48,764 bases of DNA, taken from contig NW_013652971.1 in the NCBI RefSeq assembly GCF_000499385.1, positions 1 to 48,764 on the forward strand, given 5' to 3'. Position numbers and translations under genes: made by a program. The notes under the pieces were generated by a model. It had not been told where the DNA came from, did no database searches, and saw only the letters and a list, made by a program, of their open reading frames with translations. Position 1 is the stretch's first letter. Every line of letters starts with the position of its first letter. Shown one piece after another: positions 35,401 through 47,097 of the stretch. The stretch is from Eimeria necatrix (lineage: Eukaryota > Apicomplexa > Conoidasida > Eucoccidiorida > Eimeriidae).

Positions 35401-38400
35401 TTTATTTGAATTGTTTTTAGTTTGCTTGGAGTGTTTTTAGTTTCTTTGGAGTGTTTGTAGTTTCTTCCATTCTTTTAGTTTCTTCCATTTGTCGTCCACG
35501 ACGTCGACTGCGAACTGATCCTTCACCACGAGGTCTTGTTCTTTTTTGATTCTTTTTTGATTCTTTTTTGATTCTTTTTTGTTTATTTGAATTGTTTTTA
35601 GTTTATTTGAATTGTTTTTAGTTTATTTGAATTGGTTTTAGTTTATTCGAATTGGCTTTAGTTTATTTGAATTGTTTTTAGTTTATTTGAATTGGTTTTA
35701 GTTTCTTTGAGTTCTTTTTTGTTTCTTCCATTTATTGTCCACGACGTCGACTGCGAACTGATTCTACACCACGAGGTCTTCTTTTTAGTTTCTTGAATTC
35801 TTTTTAGTTTCTTGAATTCTTTTTTGTTTCTTGAATTCTTTTTTGTTTCTTGAATTCTTTTTTGTTTCTTTCCATTCTTTTTAGTTTCTTTGAGTTCTTT
35901 TTTGCTTCTTTGAGTTCTTTTTAGTTTCTTGAATTCTTTTTTGCTTCTTTGAGTTCCTTTTTTGCTTCTTTGGATTCTTTTGCGTTTCTTTGAGTTCTTT
36001 TTTGCTTCTTTGGATTCTTTTTTGCTTCTTTGAGTTCTTTTTAATTTCTTTGAACTCTTTTTAGTTTCTTTGAACTCTTTTTAGTTTCTTTGAACTCTTT
36101 TTAGTGTGTTTGAACTCTTTTTGGTGTCTTTGAACTCTTTTTAGTTCTTTTTTGTTCTTTGAGTTCTTTTTTGTTCTTTGAGTTCTTTTTTGTTTCTTTG
36201 AATTCTTTTTTGTTTCTTTGAGTTCTTTTTTGCTGCTCTTATTTCCTCGGGAACTTCTTTTGGTGCTTTTTCGAATTCGCCCGCTGCGGGAGTTTGCTTG
36301 GAATGTTCCGCCCAACACATTTATAACATGTTTTAACACATTTTATAACATATTTAACACATTTATAATGGTTTAATACATTTATAATGAGTTTTAATCC
36401 ATTTATAACATGTTGTAACACATTTTATAAACATATTTAACGCATTTATAATGTTTTAATACATTTATAATGTGTTTTAATCCATTTATCACATATTTGA
36501 ACACATTTTATAACATATTTAACGCATTTATAATGTTTTAATACATTTATAATGTATTTCATTACATTTATAACATGTTTTAATACATTTATAACATGTT
36601 TTATTACATTTATAGCATGTTTTAATCCATTTATAACATGTTTTAACACATTTACAACACGTCTTAACACATTTATAATACGATTTACTACATATATAAC
36701 ATGTTTTAACACACTTATAACATGTTTTAGTACATTTACAATACTTTTAAACACATTTAAAACACGTTTAACACATTAAAAACCCGTTTTAGCGCATTTA
36801 AAACCCGTTTTAGCACATTTAAAACATGTTTAGCAGATTTACAAAACAACTACCACATTAAAAACCCGTTTTAACACATTTAAAGCCCGTTTTAGCACAC
36901 TTAAAACCCGTTTTAACACATTTAAAGCCCGTTTTAGCACACTTAAAACCCGTTTTAACACATTTAAAGCCCGTTTTAGCGCATTAAAAACCCGTTGTAG
37001 CGCATTTAAAACATGTTCAACAGATTTACAAAACAATTACCACATAAAAAACCCGTTTTCCGCATTGAAAATGCATTATAAACTTTTCTTTTCTGCAACT
37101 TGTGGTATTGTTTCTCGGCAGATGTTCATATTGCCGGCGTTTCAAGGCGAAGTGGAGCACACGCTGACCTTCACTTTGCCAGTGACAGATCCAATTCCTC
37201 CGAATTATTGCATTCGAGCGATTTCCGATCGGTGGCTGCACTCGGCGGCGTCTCTTCCGATTTCTTTTCGCAATTTAATTTTGCCGGAAAAGCCGCCGCC
37301 GCATGCAGAGCTGCTGGACTTGCAGCCGCTGCCGGTGTCTTCTTTGCATGATAAAAAGGCCGAGGAACTCTACAAGAAAGAAGGCATTAAAGCCTTCAAT
37401 CCCATTCAGACTCAGGTGCAAATCGCTGCATTTATAATTAATTATTTTCAATCATTCGTTTGTAATTGTGCATTTGTAATTATGCATTTGGAATTGTGCA
37501 TTTGTAATTATGCATTTGGAATTATGCATTTGGAATTATGCATTTGGAATTATGCATTTGTAATTATGCATTTGTAATTATGCATTTGTAATTATGCATT
37601 TATAATTATGCATTTGTAATTATGCATTTGTAATTATGCATTTATAATTATTCATTTATAATTATGCATTTATAATTATGCATTTATAATTATGCATTTA
37701 TAATTATTCATTTATAATTATTCATTTATAATTATTCATTTATAATTATTCATTTATAATTATTCATTTATAATCATTCGAATTATTCAGCTTTAAAGCG
37801 GGCAGCAGCACTCACTCTGGGACTTTGCAGAAAGCGTTTGTGGTGGTGTTGTTACCTTTGCCGATCTGCAGAGAACCCTCTTTTGAAGAATATATTTTAT
37901 TTTATTTTATTTTATTTTATTTTATTTTATTTTATTTAATTTTATTTTATTTTATTTTATTTTATTTTATTTCTGTAAACTCGCGAGAAGTGGACTTTTG
38001 TTTTGCAACTTGCAAGTTGCGTTTGCTGCGCAGGTCTTTTCCACTTTGTACTCGACCAACGAGCCAGTTTTGTTGTGTCTTCCGCCGACAAGTGGCAAAG
38101 AGATTTGCATTGAGTTTGCAATTTTGCGAATGCTGAAGACGGAGCCGGCGAGTGCCTGGAAAGCCGTTTACCTCGCGCCCTACGCCTCCGTAGTTCAGGA
38201 AACTCTGCGTCAGTGGAGTTCCAAGTTGGGGTCGGGTTTGGGCCTCAAAATCGCGGAACTCACCGGCGACTTGCATGCAGATCTCAAGGCAAGTTCTTCT
38301 TTTCATTCTTTCCGTGTCAGTGAACGCAGCAGGCCAGCAAACTCCGCAAGAATGTGTTCTGAGAGTGATCCGGGACTGCCACTTCGTTTGCTGCTTCTGT

Positions 38401-39344
38401 CTTTGCTTTCTTCTTTGTTCTGCTGCTTTGCTGCTTTTATTTGCTGAAAGAAGACTGCTGCTGCTGGAGAAGAGTCGAAGTGGCGCGGAGCGCTTTAGGA
38501 TCATAGGCTTCTTTGCAGGGGAATTCAAGTTGCTGCGGTGTATGTACACCTGGTGGACTTGCTGGAAAGCTGGCTTTTTGCGCGTTTGCAGATTCTGGAA
38601 CAGTCCCACATTGTGTTGTCGACTCCGGAGAAGTGGGACTTTTTGTCTCGGCGTTGGAAAACGCGCAAAGTGCTGCAGTCCATCCGCCTCTTGATGGTGG
38701 ACGACCTGCACTTGCTGAACTCTCCAGTCGGCGCCACTCTCGAAGTCTGTCTTTCTCGCATGAGATATATTTCTGCGCAATTGCCGCAGCCTGTGCGGAT
38801 TGTGGCTTGTGCGAATTCTCTTTCAAACGCCAAAGACGTGGCGGACTGGCTGGGCGTCTCGGCCACTGGTGAGGAGCTGAACAGATCCCGTTTCGTGCAA
38901 AATGCATTTTATTTCTCGCTTTTTTCTTTTTTAAATGTTTTGAAATGCAGTTTCGCTTTTTTTCGATCCATTAAATCCAGATTTGCTTTTATTCGATCCA
39001 ATTTCGCCCTTCAACTCTCCGGATCCTCTCAGCAGACACCACACTCTTGCAGCCACCGCCGCTCCTTCTCTTCCCAGTGGACCATTTACCAACAATAAAT
39101 TGATTTATTTTTTGAATAATATGTTTATTTTTAATTATTTTGTTTATTTTTTAATTAATTTGTTCATTTTTTGATGAATTTGTCTCGAATTCAGGCCTGT
39201 TCAACTTCCACCCCAGCGTGCGCACTGTGCCGCTGGAGATTTCGCTGCACGGCTTCGACGTTTACAACAGAGAGGCGCGGCTGCTGGCGATGTCTCGGGC
39301 GGTGCACCAGGCGATAAAGCTGTACACGGCCCCGAGCGAGGGCC

Positions 39345-39386
<42 letters not shown>

Positions 39387-42300
39387 AACTCAAGAACGTC
39401 TTGGTCTTCTGCTCCGACAGGAAGCAGTGCAGACTCACCGCCATCGATCTGCTCCTCCAAACCGCCGCAGACGACCAGCCCAAGAAGTACCTCCACGTTT
39501 CAGGCAAGCAACTGCATGCATGCACCACATGCATGCATGCATGCAGCACATGCATGCATGCATGCAGCACATGCATGCATGCATGCATGCATGCATGCAG
39601 CACAAGCATGCTGGGCGGTTCCGGCGTCCCCGGCCTCCGTTCCGACGCGCATTTCCGCACCCCTGCATGCATGCATGCACCCCTGCATGCATGCATGCAT
39701 GCACTCCTGCATGCATGCATGCATGCAAAGATGCATGCATGCATGTGCGTGCAGACGAAACGATGAAGCAGTACACGTCGATCGTGCGGGACAAGATGTT
39801 GCTGGAGACTTTGTCTTACGGCGTGGGCCTTTTCCACGCGGGTCTTTCTGCTGCTGAGCGGCTGCTGGTGCAGCAGCTGCACAGCAGCGGCGCCATTCAA
39901 GTTGTTGTTGCAGCCCAAGAGGCCGCTTGGGGCCTCCAAATGAGCGCCCATTTGGTCGTTCTCGTCGACACCAAACGCTTCACGGAAAACGGGTCGGCAG
40001 GCCTTTTTGCTGGGTTTTTTTGAGGGGTTTGGTGATAAATGAGTGGTTTTTCACTCTTTTATTTCGGAAAATGAGACTTGTTGGGATTTGTGGCAGTTTT
40101 GGGATGCAAAATGAGACTTTTTTTCATTGTTTTCTCTTTTTTTCGGAAAGTGGGAGGTGGTTGGATTTGTGGCAGTTTTTTTCTGGAAAATCCGAGTTTT
40201 TTCCATTGTTTTCTCTTTTTTTCGGAAAATGGGAGTTGTTTGGTTTTGTGGCAGTTTTGTTTTGCAAAATGAGACTTTTTTTCATTATTTTTTCTCTTTT
40301 TTTCGGAAAATGGGACTTGTTTTGGTTAATGGCACTTTTATTCCGCAAAATGAGACTTTTTTTCATTATTTTTTCTTTTTTTTTCGGAAAAGAAAGCTTG
40401 GTTTGCTTGATGACATTTTCCTTCTGCAAAATGATACTTGTTTCCACAATTATATCTTTTTTTCCGGAAAGTGGGACTTGTTTTGATTAATGGCACTTTT
40501 GTTTTGCAAAATGAGACTTGTTTCCATTAATGGCAGTTTTATTCATGAAAATGGGATTTGTTTCGACAAATAACACTTTTTGTTCGGGAAAGTGAGATTT
40601 GTTTTAATTAATTGCACTTTTATTCCGCAAAATGAGACTTGTTTCGACAATTAACACTTTTTATTTCGGAAAATGATATTTGTTTCAATTAATGGCAGTT
40701 TTATTCATGAAAATGGGATTTGTTTCGACAATTAACACTTTTTATTCCAGAAAATGCGATTTGCTTTAATTAATGCCGACTTGTTTTAATTAATGGCACT
40801 TTTATTCCACAAAATGAGATTTGTTTCAATTAATGGCACTTTTTATTTCAGAAAATGATATTTGTTTCAATTAATGGCACTTTTATTCCGCAAAATGAGA
40901 TTTGTTTTAATTAGTGGCACTTTTATTTCAGAAAATGAGATTTGTTTTAATTAATGGCACTTCTTATTTCAGAAAATGATATTTGTTTTAATTAATGCCA
41001 CTTTTTATTTCAGAAAATGATATTTGTTTTAGTTAATGGCACTTTTATTTCAGAAAATGATACTTTTTTTAATTAATGGCATGACTTATTTAATTAATAC
41101 CACATTTTATTTCAGAAAATGAAACTTGTTTTAATTAATGGCACTTTTATTCCGGAAAATGAGATTTGTTTCGAAAAGAAAGACTTTGTTATTTTGAAAT
41201 GAAAATTTATTCCGAAAATAACTTTCGAACTTTTTAGTTCGTGAAAAACATTTGTTGAAAATATAATTCTTTTTTCTTGAAGTGGAACTTTGTTTCGAAA
41301 ATAAAAATAGTCCTTCAGTGTTTTTAAATCCAAGAGGAATTATCTTTTCTTCTTTTTTGTTTTTTTGGATTTAATTTGAAATTAAAAGAACATTTGGAGT
41401 GTTTTATGTTTCAGGATTTGTTCTTTAAATGCTCTTTTTGTTCAGATATGAAGACTATTATGTTTTGTTTTTTGTTTCTTTTGAATTGTGATTTGTTTCT
41501 TTTAAATGGTGCTTTATTTATTTTGAATGATAATTTATTTCTTTTGATTTATGATTTATTTCTTTTGAATTATGTTTCATTTCTTTTCTTTGAATTGTGG
41601 TTCATTTCTTTTGAATGATGATTTATTTCTTTGAAATGATTCTTTATTTCTTTTGAATTATGATTTATTTCTTTTGAATTATGATTTGTGTCTCTTGAAT
41701 TGTGCTTTATTTCTTTCAAACGATGCTTTATTTCTTTTGAATTGTGATTTGTTTCTTTCAAACGATGCTTTATTTCTCTTGAATTCTGGTTTACTTCTTC
41801 CAAATGCCGCTTTATTTGTTTCAAATGCTGCTTTATTTGTTTCAAATGCTGCTTTATTTCTTCCAAATGCTGCTTTATTTGTCTCAAATACTGCTTTATT
41901 TCCATCAAATGGTGCTTTATTTCCATCAAATGGTGCTTTATTTGCATCAAATGGTGCTTTATTTCCATCAAATGGTGCTTTATTTCCATCAAATGGTGCT
42001 TTATTTCCATCAAATGGTGCTTTATTTCCATCAAATGGTGCTTTATTTGCATCAAATGTTGCTTTATTTCCATTAAATGCCGCTTTATTTGTTCCAAATG
42101 CTGCTTTATATCCATTAAATACTGCATTATATCCATTAAATACTCCATTATATCCATTAAATACTGCATTATATCCATTAACTGCTGGTTTATATCCATC
42201 AAATGGTGCTTTATTTCCACTAAATGGTGCTTTATTTGTTTCAAATACTGCTTTATTTCCATCAAATGCTTTAAATGCTGCATTATATCCATTAAATACT

Positions 42301-45300
42301 GCTTTATATCCCCTAAACACTGCATTATATCCCCTAAACACTGCTTCATTTCAATTAAATGCGCTTTATTTCGACTAAATGTTGCTTTATTTCAATTAAA
42401 TGCCGCTTTATTTCAATTAAATGCCGTTTTATTTCAACTAAATGCCTTTTTATTTCTTTCAAACTTCTCCAAATGACTTTGTTCAGATACGAAGACTACC
42501 CGATCGCGGACGTGTTGCAAATGCTGGGCCGGGCGACGCGGCCGGGGGTGGACCGGCACGGGTTTGTGGTGTTGTTGTGTCCGTCGAGCAAGCGGGAGTT
42601 TTACAAGAAGTTCATTTTCGAGCCTTTGCCGGTGGAGTCGCAGCTGGAGCAGCACTTGCAGGACCACTTGAACGCAGAAGTGGTTTTGAAAACAGTTGAA
42701 AGCAAACAAGACGCAGTTGACTGGCTTACCTGGTCTTTTCTCTACAGAAGACTGTCCAAGGCAGGCCGCCCGAGGCAGCGCTTTCCCCAGCTTTCCCGCG
42801 CTTTCTTTCCGAATTACAGAACCCAGAGTGCAGAAAGAGTTCAGAAATAGTTTAGAAAGAGTTTAGAAAGGGTTTAGCAGAGTTTGGGGAGGGTTTGGGG
42901 AGGGTTTCCGCCGAATTTAAGCGCGCTTTCCACTTTTCGAAGGCGGAGCGCCGCGCAGGCTGGGGTGTACAGACACCTCGCGGGCGCGCCGATTCAGAAG
43001 TGGCGCGAGCCGCAGAGGCAACGAATGCGCGAATATTTAAAATATTCTCGAATAATATAAAAGATTACCGAATAATATAAAATATTTTCGAATAATACAA
43101 CAAATGCGAGAATAAGAAGAGGTTTTTGAATTAAAAACGGAGTCCAGAGCTTTCCAAACTGGAAACTGAGGCGGCGCGCAGCCGCTGCAGCTCGCGAGTT
43201 CCTGGGCTTCTTTCTGCCGCGTTTCTTTCCAGTTTCCGAATATCTTGTTTAATTTTCTTGTATTTATTTGAAGTTTGTTTTGCAATTAATTCCTTCTCCG
43301 AATTTCTCGTTTTATTTCCTTTTTATTGTTCATTTTCGAGTTTGTTTTGCAATTTCTTCTCTGCAGAACCCCAACTACTACGGACTCCAGGCCGCCTCCC
43401 ACCAACACCTCAGCGACTTTCTCTCCGAACTCGTCGAGTCCGCCGTCCACGCCCTCGAGCAGGCGCAGTGCCTCGCCGAGAAAAACGAAGTCGACCTCGA
43501 GCCCCTCAACTTGGGGCTTATCTCTGCCTTTTACTACGTCAAAGTGGCCACTATTGGTCAGTTTTGTTTGTTTTATTTGTTTTATTTCTTTATTTATGTC
43601 ATTTATTTGTTTTGTTTCTTTATTTGTCGTTTTTTTGGTGTATTTATGTTCTTTGGTTGTTTATTTATGTTCTTTTTCAAGTCGACCTCGAGCCCCTCAA
43701 CTTGGGGCTCATTTCTGCCTTTTACTACGTCAAAGTGGCCACTATTGGTCAGTTTTATTTGTTTTATTTGTTTATTTATGTCATTTATTTGTTTATTTAG
43801 CTTCTATTTCTTTATTTGTCTTTTTTTTTTTGGTTTATTTGCCGTTTTTTTGGTTTATTTATGTTCTTTGGTTGTTTATTTATCTTCGACCTCGAGCCCC
43901 TCAACTTGGGGCTTATCTCCGCTTTTTGTTACGTCAAAGTGGCTACTGTTGGCCAGGATTTGTTCTTTATTATTGTTTTATTTGTTTATTTATTTTATTT
44001 ATTTGTTTATTTATTTTATTTATTTAATTTATTTGTTTATTTGTCTTTGTTTATTTGTCTTTTTTTGGTTTATTTATCTTCTTTAGTTGTTTATTTATCG
44101 CCTTTATTTGTTTGTATTCTACTTGTTTTGGGCTCATCTGTGCATTTTACTAATTCAAAGTGGCCACTATTGGTCAGATTTATTTGTTTTATTTGTTTCA
44201 TTTCTTTTATTTGTTCTTTATTTGTTTATTTATTTGTTTTATTTGTTTTATTTGTTTTATTTGTTTATTTGTCTTTTTTGGTTTATTTATCTTCTTTATT
44301 CGTTTATTTATGTTCTTTATTCGTTTATTTATGTTCTTTATTTGTTTATGATTTTCTTTAGTTGTTTATTTGTTTATTTATTTGTTTATTTATCTTCTTT
44401 ATTTGTTTATTATCTTCTTTAGTTGTTTATTTATGTTCTTTAGTTGTTTATTTATATTCTTTATCTGTTTATTTATGTTCTTTATTTGTTTATTATGTTA
44501 TTTATTTATTTATTATCTTCTTTTGTTGTTTATTTATGTTCTTTATTTGTTTGTTTATATTCTTTATTTGTTTATTTATGTTGTTTATTTGTTTATTATG
44601 TTTTTTATTTATTTATTATCTTCTTTTGTTGTTTATTTATGTTCTTTATTTGTTTATTATGTTCTTTATTTATCTTCTTTATTTGCTTATCTTTTTTTAT
44701 TTTCTTGTTCATTTCATTTTCTGATTTTTTTCTTTTTATTTATTTCTTAATTTAATTTTTATTCTATTTATTTTATTTCATTTCACTTATTTCATTTCAT
44801 TTATTTCATTTCATTTATTTCACTTCATTTCATTTTCTGATTTGTTTCTTTTCATTTATTCCTTAATTCAGTTTATTTTATTTTATTCATTTATTTCATT
44901 TCATTTTCCGGTTTATTTCCTCTTATTAATTTCTCAATTTAATTTACTTAATTTATTTTATTATTTCATTTTCCAGTTTATTTCCTTTCATTTATTTCTT
45001 AATTTTATTTATTATTTCATTTTCCAATTAATTTCCTTTTATTTATTTCTAAATTTAATTTATTTAATTATTTCATTTTCGGATTTATTTTCTTTTATTT
45101 ATTTCTTAATTTAATTCTTCAACTTCTCAGCAGTTTCTCCTTCACTTCAATTCAGCTTTCCGGCATTCTTTAAAATATCTTTTTTTATTTTTTTATTTTT
45201 ATTTTTTGAATTTTTGAATTTTTGAATTTTTGAATTTTTGATCTTTTCACGTTTTTATGTTTTTTACTTTTTTGGGTTTACAGATATTTAAAGTTTTTTG

Positions 45301-47059
45301 AATTGTTTGGTCCTTTTTGTTTTCTTATCTTTTTGAATTGTTTGATCTTTTTGATCTTTTTAATGTTTTTGATCTTTTGATCTTTTTTCATCTTTTTAAT
45401 CTTTTTGAATTATTAGATCTTTTTAATCCTTTTAATCTTTTTAATTGTTTGATCTTTTTAATCTTTTTGATCTTTTTAATCTTTTTGATCTTTTTAATCT
45501 TTTTGATCTTTTTGATCTTTTAAATCTTTTTGATCTTTTTAATGTTTTTCAATTATTTGATCTTTTGGAATTATTGGATCTTTTTGAATTTTTGGATCTT
45601 TTTGAATTATTGGATCTTTTCATTCTTTTTAATCTTTTTATTCCTTTTGATCTTTTTATTCTTTTTGATCTTTTTATTCTTTTTGATCTTTTTATTTTTC
45701 TACCTACCTTTTTATTTTTTTGTCTTTTTATTTTTTTATCTTTTTATTTTTTTATCTTTTTATTTTATCTTTTCATTTTTTTGAAATGCAGAATTATTTT
45801 TTCTTCTTTCTTTCTCTCCAGCAGCAGCGCGTGGCGTCTCATTTGAACTTTTTGAACTTTTTCGAAAATTGGAGTTTTTTGAAATGTTTGATCTTTTCGA
45901 TCTCTTTTATCTTTTAATTCTTCTAATTGTTTTAATTCTTTTAATTCTTTTAATTCTTTCAATTCTTTTAATTTTTTTAATTTTTTTAATTCTTTTAATC
46001 CTTTGAATCTTTTGAATCCTCTGAATCCTTCATTTTTTCGATTCTTTGAATCCTTTCAATTCTCCATTTCTTTCATTCTTTGAATACTTTCAGTTCTTCA
46101 TTTCTTTAATCTTTTGAATTCTTTTAATCCTTTTAATCCTTTTAATCCTTTTAATCCTTTTAATCCTTTTAATTCTTTAAATCCTTTTAATTTTTAAAAT
46201 CCTTTAAATCCTCCGAATTCTTCGTTTTTTCGATTTTTTGAATTCTTTGAATTCTTCATTTTTTCGATTCTTCGAATCCCTGAATTCTTCATTTCTTCGA
46301 TTCTTAATAAATCCTTTTAATTCTTCATTTCTTCCATTCTTTGAATCCTTTAAGTTCTTCATTTCTTTCATTTCTTTAAATCCTTTTAATCCTTTTAATT
46401 ATTTAAATCCTTTTAATCTTTTAATTCTTTAATTCTTTAATTCTTTAAATCTTTTAAATTCTTCATTTCTTTCATTCTTCGAATCCTTCCACTCCTCCAC
46501 CTCTTCCACCCCCCCCCTCCAACCCCCACCCAATCACTCCTTCAAACTCTCCAACGATCAATTATATTTAATTATATTTAATTATATTTAATTATTATAA
46601 TTTATTTTAATTATTTTAATTATTTTAATCATTTTTATCATTTAATCATTCATTTATTTCCGTTTCGGAGCTCTTCAATCGCTCGCTTTCTCCCACTTCG
46701 AAGCGGAGAGCTCTCTTAGAAATTCTCTCCGCTGCACCCGATCACTCCTTTAAACTCTCAAATTATCAATTAATATTCAATTATTATGAATTATTATAAT
46801 TTATTTTAATTATTTTAATTATTTTAATTATTTTGATCATTTATTTCCTTTTCAGAGCTCTTTAATCGCTCGCTTTCCCCCACTTCGAAGCGAAGAGCTC
46901 TCTTGGAAATTCTCTCCGCCGCTGCGGAGTTTTCGTTTTTGCCGCTTCGGCCCGGCGAAGATTCGCTGCTGCGGACTTTGGCGCAGCGGCTGAGTCTCAA
47001 AGTGCCGCCGAGCGCGGACTTCGCCAAAACCAGCACCAAGACTCTGATTCTCCTCCACG

Positions 47060-47097
<38 letters not shown>

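Noticed and set aside
36780..37060. AAAACCCG-type units as an internal telomere tract
   Set aside because: The unit is about 40 bp with AAACCCGTTTT symmetry rather than a heptanucleotide telomere repeat.
41570..42378. Overlapping long frames on both strands in intron 14
   Set aside because: They come from a 21-bp satellite whose period is divisible by three; no family similarity, and they interrupt Brr2 between exons 14 and 15.
43258..46432. Phe/Leu/Ile-rich frames resembling multi-pass membrane proteins
   Set aside because: They are translations of TTTATTTG and TTTTGATC arrays within an intron.
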